Assembly (NCBI RefSeq): GCF_900103125.1
Contig: NZ_FNJV01000006.1
Span: 359,952 to 423,951 of the forward strand
DNA: 64,000 nt
Direction: 5' to 3'
DNA from: Mucilaginibacter sp. OK268
Lineage (GTDB): Bacteria; Bacteroidota; Bacteroidia; Sphingobacteriales; Sphingobacteriaceae
The notes beneath the pieces are model-generated. The model was not told the DNA's origin and did no database searches. It saw only the letters and a program-made list of their open reading frames with translations. This document shows, one piece after another, positions 1-10,105 of the stretch; within the stretch, counting starts at the first letter, position 1; the number at the start of each line of letters is the position of its first letter. Made by a program: the position numbers and the translations under genes.

Positions 1-2
1 CC

Positions 3-1811
3 ATTATATCAGGTGCTGCCTTGATGAATGCCTGCGAGATACAAGGCAAAAAGCTTGATAAGATAAAATTGGTAGTTAACGGTGCCGGTGCGGCTGCCGT
101 ATCATGTACCAAAATGTACCTTTCACTGGGTGTGAAAAAAGAGAACCTGGTGATGTTTGACATCAATGGTTTGTTGACACCAGAGCGTACCGATCTGGAC
201 GATATCAGGCTGGAGTTTGCAACTACCCGTACAGACGTTAAAACACTGGCCGATGCCATGAAAAACGCCGACGTTTTTGTTGGTCTTTCTGCAGCCAATG
301 TGGTTGATGCGGATATGTTAAAGTCAATGGCTAAAAAGCCTATTGTATTTGCAATGGCTAATCCGGTTCCTGAAGTTGATTATGATCTGGCGGTACAAAC
401 CCGTGATGATATCATTATGGCTACCGGTCGTTCTGATTATCCGAACCAGGTGAATAACGTATTGGGTTTCCCTTATATTTTCAGGGGGGCGCTTGACGTA
501 CGAGCAACTGCCATTAACGAGGCCATGAAAATAGCCGCCACCCATGCTATTGCCGAGATGGCTAAAAAGCCGGTTCCGGAAGCAGTAAACCTGGCTTATA
601 ATACTACTAATCTTAAATTCGGCAGGGATTATATCATCCCTAAACCGATGGATCAAAGGCTCATTGTTGAGGTGTCATCCGCGGTTGCTAAGGCAGCCAT
701 GGAGTCGGGTGTTGCCCGTAAAGCGATAACCGATTGGGAGGCCTATTATGAAGAATTGCGTTCAAGGTTGGGCACCAATGATAAATTACTCCGTAACCTA
801 ACCAATAAAGCCAAGCAAAATCCTAAACGTGTGGTTTTTGCCGAAGCTGATAATTACAAAATATTAAGATCGGCCCAGATTGTAAAAGAAGAGGGTATAG
901 CTACTCCGATATTACTGGGTAACGAAGATAAGATCAGGCGTATTATGCGTGAGAATGATCTTGACCTCGGCGATGTGCAGATCCTTGACCCACGGGTGAA
1001 ATGTGAAAACATGGAAGAGTATGCCGAGTTTCTGTATCAAAAACGCCAGCGCCGAGGGGTAACCTTATTTGAAGCCCGCAAAATGCTGAGCGACCGTAAC
1101 TATTACGGGGCTTGCATGGTACAATTTGGCAGAGCGGATGCCCTCATATCTGGCTTAACCAAAAACTATGTTCCTACCATTAAACCTGCCCTGCAAATTA
1201 TCGGCACAGAAGATGGTGTGAACAGGGTGGCTGGTATGTATATGATGATCACCCAAAAAGGCCCGGTATTTTTTGGCGATACCACTGTGAATGAAAATCC
1301 AACTGTACAGGAACTGGTAGATATCACCGTGCTGATAGAAAGATCTGTTAAACAGTTCAATATCAGCCCGCGGGTAGCCATATTATCCTATTCTAACTTT
1401 GGTTCAAATGATGGCCCTATTCCTGAAAAAACAAGGGAAACGGTAAAATTGCTGCACAAGCAATATCCGGATATGGTAGTTGATGGTGATATGCAAGCCA
1501 ACTTTGCCCTGAACTCCGATTTGCTGGCTGATAACTTTCCATTTTCAACCTTAAACGGGAAACCAGCTAATACCCTGATATTCCCGAACCTGGAATCGGG
1601 CAATATTGCCTATAAGCTATTACAGGAAATTGGCGGTGCGGAAGCTGTAGGACCTATATTGCTGGGTCTGAAAAAACCGGTGCACGTATTGCAACTGGGT
1701 AGTTCGGTTCGCGAAATTGTAAATATGATCACTATAGCGGTTGTTGATGCCCAGGCAAAAGCCGAAGCCGGCAAACCAAAAGGTATTTTTGACAAACTTA
1801 AAGGAAAGTAG
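3..1811 (+). CDS. maeB: NADP-dependent malic enzyme fused to phosphotransacetylase-like domain (5' truncated)
   Basis: Oxidative decarboxylation of malate to pyruvate with NADP. The reading frame is open from base 3, and the residues before the first in-window start (IISGAAL) match the interior of malic enzymes, so the true N-terminus lies before the window. The Rossmann motif VVNGAGAAA follows near base 73. From about base 819 (NPKRVVFAEAD onward) the protein carries the phosphotransacetylase-like domain of the long MaeB type, generally a regulatory domain in this family. The end is complete at a TAG stop. ruvA follows after a 96-bp gap holding a fold-back repeat. Identification is firm; only the 5' end is missing. 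Confidence 0.93.
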   Translation: MISGAALMNACEIQGKKLDKIKLVVNGAGAAAVSCTKMYLSLGVKKENLVMFDINGLLTPERTDLDDIRLEFATTRTDVKTLADAMKNADVFVGLSAANVVDADMLKSMAKKPIVFAMANPVPEVDYDLAVQTRDDIIMATGRSDYPNQVNNVLGFPYIFRGALDVRATAINEAMKIAATHAIAEMAKKPVPEAVNLAYNTTNLKFGRDYIIPKPMDQRLIVEVSSAVAKAAMESGVARKAITDWEAYYEELRSRLGTNDKLLRNLTNKAKQNPKRVVFAEADNYKILRSAQIVKEEGIATPILLGNEDKIRRIMRENDLDLGDVQILDPRVKCENMEEYAEFLYQKRQRRGVTLFEARKMLSDRNYYGACMVQFGRADALISGLTKNYVPTIKPALQIIGTEDGVNRVAGMYMMITQKGPVFFGDTTVNENPTVQELVDITVLIERSVKQFNISPRVAILSYSNFGSNDGPIPEKTRETVKLLHKQYPDMVVDGDMQANFALNSDLLADNFPFSTLNGKPANTLIFPNLESGNIAYKLLQEIGGAEAVGPILLGLKKPVHVLQLGSSVREIVNMITIAVVDAQAKAEAGKPKGIFDKLKGK

Positions 1812-1897
1812 AACGAATCAAGATATTAGAGTCAAGAATCAAGAAAAGGGGGGGTGTTTTAATCTTGTTTCTTGACTCTTGGTTCTTAACTCTCAAA
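1812..1897. repeat. Heptad-period fold-back repeat between maeB and ruvA
   Basis: The left arm (about 1815-1850) is purine-rich and built of 7-bp words such as GAATCAA, GATATTA, GAGTCAA, GAATCAA. The right arm (about 1861-1896) is the pyrimidine complement of similar words (TTCTTGACTCTTGG). The arms are separated by a G-run and could form an imperfect hairpin. The same architecture recurs at 14067-14512, 18628-18770, 21563-21855, 36276-36437 and 43942-44065. Confidence 0.7.
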
Positions 1898-1907
1898 ATA
1901 AAATATT

Positions 1908-2492
1908 ATGTACGATTATATTAGTGGCAAACTGGTATTCAAAAGTCCTTCGCATGTTGTAATAGATGCGGGCGGTATTGGCTATCACATTAATATATCG
2001 TTAAATACATATTCAAGGGTTGGAGAAGTAGAAAATTGTAAACTATTTATCTGGCAGTACGTAAAAGAGGATGCGCTCACTTTATATGGTTTTGCAGATG
2101 ACGGTGAGCGTCGCTTGTTCTTACACCTGGTATCCATATCCGGCATAGGGCCTAATACGGGGCGAATGATGTTATCATCAATTACCCCAGCCGAAATACA
2201 AGCAGCTATTGTTAGCGGCAATGTTGCTTTAATTCAACGTATCAAAGGCATAGGTCCCAAATCGGCACAGCGTATTATATTGGAGCTGCAGGATAAGTTG
2301 CGTAAGGAAGGTCCTGATACTTTAACGGTTGTGCCTGTAAGCAAAACTGTTAAGGACGAGGCGCTTTCGGCACTTGTAATGCTTGGCTTTGCACGTAACG
2401 CTGCTGAGAAGGTATTGGATCAGGAGATCAATAAAAATAATGGAGATTTAACCGTAGAACAGCTTATAAAGTTTGCGTTAAAAACTCTATAA
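1908..2492 (+). CDS. ruvA: Holliday junction branch migration protein RuvA
   Basis: RuvA binds Holliday junctions and loads the RuvB motor. The 194-residue product is full length: an N-terminal OB-fold (about 1-64, YDYISGKLVFKSPSHVVID), two helix-hairpin-helix motifs (VSISGIGPNTGRMML and RIKGIGPKSAQRII) and a C-terminal domain III (about 149-194, KDEALSALVMLGF) that contacts RuvB. It starts with ATG. sprA begins 25 bp after its stop, so the two may be co-transcribed. No ruvB or ruvC is visible here. Confidence 0.96.
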   Translation: MYDYISGKLVFKSPSHVVIDAGGIGYHINISLNTYSRVGEVENCKLFIWQYVKEDALTLYGFADDGERRLFLHLVSISGIGPNTGRMMLSSITPAEIQAAIVSGNVALIQRIKGIGPKSAQRIILELQDKLRKEGPDTLTVVPVSKTVKDEALSALVMLGFARNAAEKVLDQEINKNNGDLTVEQLIKFALKTL

Positions 2493-2517
2493 TTACGTAC
2501 AAATTCTAACTTGACCT

Positions 2518-5500
2518 TTGATAAAAATATTTACTTATAATATTATTATAAGTGTGTTGTTTATTTTGGCATTTAGTGGGCTGGGAAGTGTGTATGCACA
2601 ACAACGCGTTACAAGTGCCAAAAGAGATACGACACTCTCGGGCACTCCCGTAAACCTAACCGAACCTAAAAACCTAAGGCTCCGGGAAGGTATTTTTGAT
2701 CCGGACCCTCCCAATCTGATACGAACAGTTGAATACGACCCTGCTACTAACCGGTATATATTGTACGAAAGAGTTGGTAACTTATTATATCGCCCGCCAC
2801 AGTATTTAACATTTACACAATATTTAAAGTTAAAGAGCAAATCTAACCAGCGGATATACTATCAGCAACTGGCTGATAATTACGCCTATGATTCTCAGCA
2901 ACCCGGTTTTATACCATCAATAAAAGTACGCAGCCGAACTTTTGAACAAATTTTTGGTGGTCAAACTATTGATATAAGACCGCAGGGATCGGCAGAAATG
3001 ATATTGGCCGGCCAGTTAAATCAAAACCAGAACCCGCTGTTTAATACCAGGCAGCGTAACCAGTTTAATTTTAATTTCGATCAAAAGATACAGCTAAACG
3101 TAACCGGAAATATTGGTGATAAGTTAAAGATCACCACCAATTATAATACCGACGCCCAGTTTCAGTTTGATAACCAGATAAAACTGGATTATACCGGATC
3201 GCCGGATGAGATCATTCAAAAAGTAGAGGCAGGTACGGTAAGTATGCCTTTGAATACCACGCTTATCACGGGTAGCCAGGCTTTATTTGGTCTTAAAACT
3301 AAACTAAAGTTTGGCCGCTTGGATGTAACTACTATTTTATCGCAACAGCGGTCGCAATCCAAAACCATTACTATAACCAACGGTTCGCAGCAAGGAGAAT
3401 TCCGGGTAACACCAGCTGATTACGAGGCCAATAAGCACTTCTTTTTATCACAATACTTTCGTGATAATTATGACAAGGCACTATCGCGGATACCTATTAT
3501 CAGCTCCAATGTCAATATCACCAAAATTGAGGTTTGGACAACCAATCGTACCAACGTAACCACCGATTCAAGGGATATATTGGCCTTCCTGGATCTGGGC
3601 GAAAATAACCCCTACAATAAAACACGGATACAAGGTGGCGGAAGCGTTTATCCGGCAGGTTTTAAAGGTCCGGGTTTTGCGCAGCAATCAAACTCGCTAT
3701 TAAATAATTTGCCTGCTGATGTGCGTCAAACCAATTCTAATTCAGTAGCCAATTATTTTCAAAGCACGGGAGCTACGGATAACTATTCAAAACTCACTTA
3801 CGCCCGTAAACTTACCGATAAGGAGTATACCCTGCATCCTCAATTGGGATATATATCGCTCAATTACCCTTTGAATAATGATGAGGTATTGGCAGTAGCT
3901 TACCAGTATACGGTTAACGGACAACAATACCAGGTGGGTGAGTTTAGCAGCGATGTGGCTGTTGACCCTAATACGCCCAAGGTGTTGTTTGTGAAATTAT
4001 TGAAAGGCGAATTGCTGAAAACCAATTTGCCTACCTGGAAACTGATGATGAAGAATATTTATTCATTAGGAGCTTTCCAGGTGAGTCCAACCGATTTTAA
4101 ACTTACGATTACCCGGCTTGATGATAAATCAGGTATCGAGAAAACAGTAATGGAGGAGGGGCAAAATACCAAAGGAAAGCTCTGGCTGCAGATAACAGAC
4201 GTGGATAATCTCAATCAGCAAAATAATCTTCAGCCCGATGGATACTTTGACTTTTTGGAAGGGATCACCATCGATTCGCAGAACGGACGGATCATGTTCC
4301 CGGTGCTGGAACCCTTTGGCTCCGATCTGAATAAAAAGTTTTTGCCGGGCGAATCGGACCTCGCTAAACGGTATGTGTACCAACCCCTGTATGATTCAAC
4401 CAAAACCATAGCGCAACAGTATTTTCCCAATTTAAACCGGTATGTAATTAAGGGTACTTATACCTCCACGGGGGGCTCTGAATACCAGCTTAACGCGGTT
4501 AATATTCCACAGGGATCGGTCATTGTAACCGCCGGCTCATTAAAGCTGCAGGAAGGCAATGATTATACGGTTGATTATAATTCTGGCCGTATCCGGATAC
4601 TGAACCAGGCGCTGTTATCATCAGGACAGCCGATCACGGTTAAACTGGAAAATAACGAGTTGTTTGGCGTTCAGCAAAAATCGTTATATGGGTCAAGGCT
4701 GGATTACCACGTTAATGATAAACTGGCTTTGGGTGGTACCATCATGCACCTCACAGAGCAGCCGCTGAACCAGAATGAAGTTGCCGGCCAGGAATCCATA
4801 TCCAATACGATATGGGGTTTTGATGCTAATTATAGTTCAGAATCGCGACTGCTCACGCGACTGGTTGATAAGATCCCCTTTATCCATACCAAGGTTCCGT
4901 CGTCTATAAATTTCTCGGGCGAGTTTGCACAGTTGCTGCCTGGCAGCCCTGGCGCTCTGAATTTTGCCGGCTCAAAAAATGGTACTTCCTACCTGGATGA
5001 TTTTGAGAATAGCCAGTCGGTGATTGACGTAAAAAGTGCTAACACCTGGCAAATATCAGGCACACCGCAACTCTTTTCAGAAGCTGGATTATCTAATGAC
5101 CTGAGCTATGGCTATAATCGGGCCCGGCTTGCATTTTATAATATCGACCCGATATTTTATACCAATACCGGCAGTATCCCCATATCAAAGTCTGAGCTTT
5201 CAAATCATTATGTAAGGCAGATCATTGAGCAGGAAGTATTCCCGTACAAACAACCAGCTACCGGGCAGCAATTAAGTATTGCTACACTTAACCTGGCCTT
5301 TTATCCAACTGTGCGCGGGCCATATAACTATACCACTAACGGTATCAATAACGATGGTACGCTGCAAAATCCAAAATCACGTTGGGGCGGTATGTTCAGG
5401 AAAATGGAAACCAATGATTTTGAATCATTAAACGTATCCTACATTGAGTTTTGGGTGATGGATCCTTTTGTTTACAAACCAAACTCAGCTGGTGGCGACC

Positions 5501-8500
5501 TGTATTTTAACCTGGGTAGTATATCCGAAGATATACTAAAAGACGGACGTAAAAGTTTAGAGAACGCCCTGCCGGTAAATGGCGACCTGTCGCAGGTTGA
5601 CGAAACCAACTGGGGGCGTGTAGCAAAACTGCAACCCGTAATAAACGCCTTTGATAATAACCCAGATTCGCGCAGGCTGCAAGACGTGGGTTTAGATGGT
5701 TTAAATGATGCCGACGAGAAAAAGAAATTTGCTCCCGTTGTGCAACAACTAACCAGCCGGCTAAACGCGCAGGCAGCCACCAGTTTCTCAACCGACCCCT
5801 CTTCTGATGATTACCAATATTACCAGGGGCGCGATCTTGACCAGGCCAGGGCAGGTATTTTGGATCGTTATAGTAAATACAACGGTACCGACGGTAATTC
5901 CAAAACAGCCGAACAATCACAGGCCGAACTCGGGATACAAAACTCGGCTGCTACCTCACTGCCCGATGGCGAGGATATCAACCGGGATAATAACATGAGC
6001 ATAGAGGATTCTTACTTCCAATATAAAGTATCTATCCGTCCTGGAGATATGGTAGTGGGCCAAAATTATGTTAGCGATAAGGTTACTGCTTCGGTAAAGC
6101 TAGCCAATGGCAGTACGCAAATGGTTAACTGGTACCAATTCAGGATCCCGATAACCGATTATCAAGCGCAGGTAGGTAACATCCAGGATTTTAAGGCCAT
6201 CCGTTTTATGCGGATGTTCATGACCAACTTTGCCGATACTGCTATATTACGTTTCGCTACCCTGCAACTGGTTCGTGGAGAGTGGCGTTCTTTTAATACA
6301 GAAAGAAACCCGCTCAATGTAATTGCGGATCCGGCTATTCCAAATCCGCCGCTTGATAATTCTACGCTTGACGTACAGGCAGTAAGTATCGAACAAAACG
6401 GTAACCGCACGCCTATACCTTACGTAGTACCGCCGGGCATTAACCGCCAGCGTAATTATAATAACCTGCAAACAGATACTAAACTCAACGAGCAATCGCT
6501 GTCGCTAAATGTTAAAAGCCTGCGCGATGGTTATTCAAGGGCTGCCTTCAAAACCTTTTTTAATGACTTGCGCTCCTATAAGCGCCTGCAAATGTTTGTA
6601 CACGCCGAAGGCGATCAGCTGAAGGATAATGATCTGAGCGCCTTTATCCGTTTAGGAGTTGATTACCAGGACAACTATTATGAATATCAGGTGCCCCTAA
6701 AGGTTACCCTGCCTGGTACCCGCGATCCGGACGCAATATGGCCCGCCGTTAACTCGATAGATCTTGAGCTGGACCTGTTAACCAGGGCCAAACTTAAACG
6801 TAATCACTCCAACGTGCCTTACAACCAGGTGTTTAAATATGTGGAAGGAAATCAAACCGTTTATATCAAAGGTCAGCCGGATCTGAGCAAGTTGCGTACG
6901 GTTATGGTCGGTGTACGCAATCCGTACAGGGGGGCACAGCCTTCAAATATTGACGATGGTTTAGATAAAACCGGTACTGTTTGGTTTGATGAACTACGGC
7001 TAACCGACTTTGACCAGCGTGGTGGCTGGGCGGCAACCGCCCGGTTTGATGCCAAGCTTGCAGATTTTGCCGATATTACCATAGCCGGTACTAAAACCAC
7101 CGTTGGTTTTGGTACACTTGATTCCCGCTTGAATGACAGGAGCCGCAGTGACGACCAAACTTATGACGTATCTGCCAATATGGAGCTCGGAAAATTCTTC
7201 CCAGATAAAAGCGGTATCCATATACCTGCCTACGTCAATGTATCAAAGCAAACCAGTATGCCGCAGTATGACCCAGGCGCGCCCGATGTGGAGCTCAAGG
7301 CATCGTTAGCAGCTGCAACCTCGAGCCAGGAGCGCGACTCTATAAGGAACGCCGCCGTTGATTATACCCTGCGAAAGAGTATCAACTTTACCAACGTACA
7401 CAAGGCAAAAACAGACCCTAATGCCCCGAGCCATTTATGGGATGTAGAAAACCTGAACGCTTCATACGCCTTTACACAATATACACATCATGATTTTGTG
7501 ACCCAAAGCGATCTGGAAAAAACATACAATTTTACGCTGGCCTATAATTATACCAATCAGCCCAAATACTATAGTCCGTTTGCTAAGATCATTAAAAGTA
7601 ACCTCCTGGCCCTTTTCCGCGATATCAATTTCAGTATCCTGCCTTCGCGGTTAAATCTTAGTATTAATTTTGATCGTTTTTATTCTGAAAATACGTTGCG
7701 GGATAATGACCCCAATAACTTTATCCCTGTACCAACAACCACGTTCAATAAATACTTTAACATCACCCGGGTTTATGGTATCGGCTGGAATCTTTCCAAA
7801 TCGTTACAAATGGATATCGACGCCACCAACCTGTCGGTGGTTGATGAGCCGGCCGGTCGTATTAATGGTTTAAAACGGGATACCCTATGGGATAATCTGA
7901 AAAAACTGGGACGTACCACTAACTATAACCACACCATTAACTTTAACTATAACGTGCCGTTCGCCAAAATACCGGGGATGGACTGGGTAGCTATGGTGGC
8001 CCGTTACAGTGCGCATTTTAACTGGCAAACGCAACCCCTGTTTGCCATCAACGATCCTACTTACGATGTGGGTAACAGCATACAAAACTCCAGGGCTATA
8101 CAGCTAAATCCAACATTAAATATGGTAGCCCTGTATAATAAGTTCCCATTTATACGCAAGGCTAATAATCCTAATAATACCAAAACCGGTATCGATGGTA
8201 TCCTGATAGGGTTGTTAACCAGTGTTAAAAACCTCAGCGCTACTTATACCCGTACCCAGGGTATATTTTTGCCGGGATACTTGCCAGCTTCGGGCTTTTT
8301 TGGAGCAGATGCCGGGGCCCCCGGTTTAGGGTTTTTACTGGGTAGTCAAACTGATATTCGGCCCAAGGCTTTAGCTAATGGCTGGATAACTACGGATACC
8401 CTGCAAAATCAGTTGTACGTAACCACCATGAATGAGGATATGCACTTCAGGGGTATTATTGAACCATTTAAGGATCTGCGAATTGAGCTCATTGCCTTTA

Positions 8501-9543
8501 AAACACAGGATCATAATTACCAGGCTAACTTTAAATACCTCCCTACAACCAACAGTATTGAGTCTTTAAGTCCGGTAACTACGGGGAATTACAGCATCTC
8601 GTTTTTAACCATAGCTACCGCGTTTAAGAAAACAACCGGGGTAGATAATACATCGCCTATTTATCAAAAGCTTTTGGATAGCCGTGCCCTCATATCTAAA
8701 AAGTTAGGGGCAACAAATCCAAATTCCTCGGGTAGTACAGGGGGTTATGCCGATGGGTATGGGCCAAACTCGCAGAATGTACTGGTGCCGGCTTTCTTGG
8801 CAGCCTATACGGGTAAAAACCCTGCTAAAAGCAACCTTTCACAATTCCCGTCTATCCCGATACCTAACTGGCAGATCACTTATAATGGCTTGAGCAAGAT
8901 CCCGTTTTTACAGGATATTTTTGACTCGTTCGATCTAAGCCATGGGTACCGGTCGTCGTATAACGTAAACGGTTTCACCTCTTTACTGCAATACCAGGAG
9001 GCTAATGGTGGCGTTACTTCACGGGATCTCAATAACGACTTTTTACCCCAGTACCAGTTTTCGCAGGTGACTATTTTTGAGCAGTTTGTGCCGTTGCTGG
9101 GCGCCAGTATCAGGTTCAAAAACAGCATGACCACTAACCTGGAGTACCGGCAAAGCCGGTCATTAAGCCTGAGTCTTCTTAACAGCCAACTGGCTCAGCA
9201 AAACGAGCGCATCATCGTGTTTGGTTTTGGCTATCATACCAAAAATTTCCATTTCCCGTTTGGTTGGTTTAGCGGACCGGGCAAGGATAATGATGTTAAT
9301 TTTAAGCTCGATTTCTCCCTGCGCGATAATAAAACCCTGATATACCGGGCCGATGTGCAGGAAGCCGAAATATCATCTGGTGCGCAAAATATTACCGTGC
9401 GTCCGTCCATCGATTATGTGATCAACCAGCGGTTTAATTTGAACCTGTTTTATGATTCCAACATTACGCGGCCATATACTTCACAAACATTTAATACCGC
9501 GTATACTAATTTTGGCATCAACCTTAAATTGTTGTTGCAATAG
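2518..9543 (+). CDS. sprA: Type IX secretion system outer-membrane translocon / gliding protein SprA
   Basis: The 2341-residue length, N-terminal signal segment (hydrophobic run IIISVLFILAFSGLGSVYA ending near residue 28) and Tyr/Asn-rich beta-strand pattern throughout are those of SprA (Sov), the giant outer-membrane barrel through which T9SS substrates leave the cell in Bacteroidota. The start is TTG at 2518, 25 bp after the ruvA stop; it gives a proper signal peptide. It closes with typical outer-membrane strands ending in NFGINLKLLLQ. Identification rests on length, composition and adjacency to ruvA, an order I recall from other Bacteroidota. Its substrates cannot be inferred from this window. 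Confidence 0.93.
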   Translation: MIKIFTYNIIISVLFILAFSGLGSVYAQQRVTSAKRDTTLSGTPVNLTEPKNLRLREGIFDPDPPNLIRTVEYDPATNRYILYERVGNLLYRPPQYLTFTQYLKLKSKSNQRIYYQQLADNYAYDSQQPGFIPSIKVRSRTFEQIFGGQTIDIRPQGSAEMILAGQLNQNQNPLFNTRQRNQFNFNFDQKIQLNVTGNIGDKLKITTNYNTDAQFQFDNQIKLDYTGSPDEIIQKVEAGTVSMPLNTTLITGSQALFGLKTKLKFGRLDVTTILSQQRSQSKTITITNGSQQGEFRVTPADYEANKHFFLSQYFRDNYDKALSRIPIISSNVNITKIEVWTTNRTNVTTDSRDILAFLDLGENNPYNKTRIQGGGSVYPAGFKGPGFAQQSNSLLNNLPADVRQTNSNSVANYFQSTGATDNYSKLTYARKLTDKEYTLHPQLGYISLNYPLNNDEVLAVAYQYTVNGQQYQVGEFSSDVAVDPNTPKVLFVKLLKGELLKTNLPTWKLMMKNIYSLGAFQVSPTDFKLTITRLDDKSGIEKTVMEEGQNTKGKLWLQITDVDNLNQQNNLQPDGYFDFLEGITIDSQNGRIMFPVLEPFGSDLNKKFLPGESDLAKRYVYQPLYDSTKTIAQQYFPNLNRYVIKGTYTSTGGSEYQLNAVNIPQGSVIVTAGSLKLQEGNDYTVDYNSGRIRILNQALLSSGQPITVKLENNELFGVQQKSLYGSRLDYHVNDKLALGGTIMHLTEQPLNQNEVAGQESISNTIWGFDANYSSESRLLTRLVDKIPFIHTKVPSSINFSGEFAQLLPGSPGALNFAGSKNGTSYLDDFENSQSVIDVKSANTWQISGTPQLFSEAGLSNDLSYGYNRARLAFYNIDPIFYTNTGSIPISKSELSNHYVRQIIEQEVFPYKQPATGQQLSIATLNLAFYPTVRGPYNYTTNGINNDGTLQNPKSRWGGMFRKMETNDFESLNVSYIEFWVMDPFVYKPNSAGGDLYFNLGSISEDILKDGRKSLENALPVNGDLSQVDETNWGRVAKLQPVINAFDNNPDSRRLQDVGLDGLNDADEKKKFAPVVQQLTSRLNAQAATSFSTDPSSDDYQYYQGRDLDQARAGILDRYSKYNGTDGNSKTAEQSQAELGIQNSAATSLPDGEDINRDNNMSIEDSYFQYKVSIRPGDMVVGQNYVSDKVTASVKLANGSTQMVNWYQFRIPITDYQAQVGNIQDFKAIRFMRMFMTNFADTAILRFATLQLVRGEWRSFNTERNPLNVIADPAIPNPPLDNSTLDVQAVSIEQNGNRTPIPYVVPPGINRQRNYNNLQTDTKLNEQSLSLNVKSLRDGYSRAAFKTFFNDLRSYKRLQMFVHAEGDQLKDNDLSAFIRLGVDYQDNYYEYQVPLKVTLPGTRDPDAIWPAVNSIDLELDLLTRAKLKRNHSNVPYNQVFKYVEGNQTVYIKGQPDLSKLRTVMVGVRNPYRGAQPSNIDDGLDKTGTVWFDELRLTDFDQRGGWAATARFDAKLADFADITIAGTKTTVGFGTLDSRLNDRSRSDDQTYDVSANMELGKFFPDKSGIHIPAYVNVSKQTSMPQYDPGAPDVELKASLAAATSSQERDSIRNAAVDYTLRKSINFTNVHKAKTDPNAPSHLWDVENLNASYAFTQYTHHDFVTQSDLEKTYNFTLAYNYTNQPKYYSPFAKIIKSNLLALFRDINFSILPSRLNLSINFDRFYSENTLRDNDPNNFIPVPTTTFNKYFNITRVYGIGWNLSKSLQMDIDATNLSVVDEPAGRINGLKRDTLWDNLKKLGRTTNYNHTINFNYNVPFAKIPGMDWVAMVARYSAHFNWQTQPLFAINDPTYDVGNSIQNSRAIQLNPTLNMVALYNKFPFIRKANNPNNTKTGIDGILIGLLTSVKNLSATYTRTQGIFLPGYLPASGFFGADAGAPGLGFLLGSQTDIRPKALANGWITTDTLQNQLYVTTMNEDMHFRGIIEPFKDLRIELIAFKTQDHNYQANFKYLPTTNSIESLSPVTTGNYSISFLTIATAFKKTTGVDNTSPIYQKLLDSRALISKKLGATNPNSSGSTGGYADGYGPNSQNVLVPAFLAAYTGKNPAKSNLSQFPSIPIPNWQITYNGLSKIPFLQDIFDSFDLSHGYRSSYNVNGFTSLLQYQEANGGVTSRDLNNDFLPQYQFSQVTIFEQFVPLLGASIRFKNSMTTNLEYRQSRSLSLSLLNSQLAQQNERIIVFGFGYHTKNFHFPFGWFSGPGKDNDVNFKLDFSLRDNKTLIYRADVQEAEISSGAQNITVRPSIDYVINQRFNLNLFYDSNITRPYTSQTFNTAYTNFGINLKLLLQ

Positions 9544-9774
9544 ATCAGGCTAACTTTCCCCAAAACTTTTTAAACCTTAAATTTTAACACTTTTCTGCTC
9601 AAAACGGGTTGAAAACAGCTTAAAAACGCTCGAAAAAATCTCATTTTAACACTTTTTAACAAATTTCAACACTGTTTTGATGTGTTTTTTTAACTTTAAA
9701 AAGTATTAAACCATTGATAATCAGAAATATGTGTATAATGTGGTCCGTTTTTGGCCTTGTTTTGTCTTTAACTA
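9544..9774. other. AT-rich intergenic stretch after sprA
   Basis: No convincing gene. It contains repeats of the word TTTTAACACTTTT (near 9581 and 9642) and runs of T. The only clear structure is the terminator hairpin that follows it. Confidence 0.4.
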
Positions 9775-9812
9775 AACAGCCCGGCTTCCTTAAAAAAGGA
9801 AGTCGGGCTGTT
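9775..9812 (+). terminator. Strong hairpin terminator downstream of sprA
   Basis: A 17-bp stem, AACAGCCCGGCTTCCTT, pairs with its complement across an AAAA loop with one G-T pair. It lies about 230 bp past the sprA stop. The T-tract after the stem is weak, so termination is inferred from the stem. Confidence 0.65.
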
Positions 9813-9852
9813 GTTAATATAAAGATACGAAAATTTAGGGGGAATAACTAAC

Positions 9853-10071
9853 GTCATGCCGAACTTGTTTCGGCATCCCATAAGCAAGGGAGTATAACAT
9901 AATGGCTAACCTGTCCTGTGGGATCCTGAAACAAGTTCAGGATGACCGGCCTTTTCTATTAATCTATAAAATCCAACGTCATGCCGAACTTGTTTCGGTC
10001 ATCCCATAAGCAAGGTGTACAACATGACGATGAGCTTGTCCTGAGGGATCCTGAAACAAGTTCAGGATGAC
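9853..10071. repeat. Two tandem copies of a palindromic repeat (GTCATGCCGAACTTG family)
   Basis: Copy 1 is 9853-9946 and copy 2 is 9978-10071. Each starts GTCATGCCGAACTTGTTTCGG, continues with CCCATAAGCAAGG, and ends GATCCTGAAACAAGTTCAGGATGAC read in two parts, so the two ends are roughly complementary. A diverged third copy lies at 54995-55088. No coding content. They sit in the 3'-to-3' gap between sprA and the AsmA-like gene. Confidence 0.8.
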
Positions 10072-10105
10072 CTATCGAATTATCTAATCTTTGCAGCAAT
10101 TCCCT

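Noticed and set aside
5472..5920. Minus-strand frames of over 100 codons inside sprA
   Set aside because: They are antisense shadows of a very long coding sequence, with no start signals or family resemblance.
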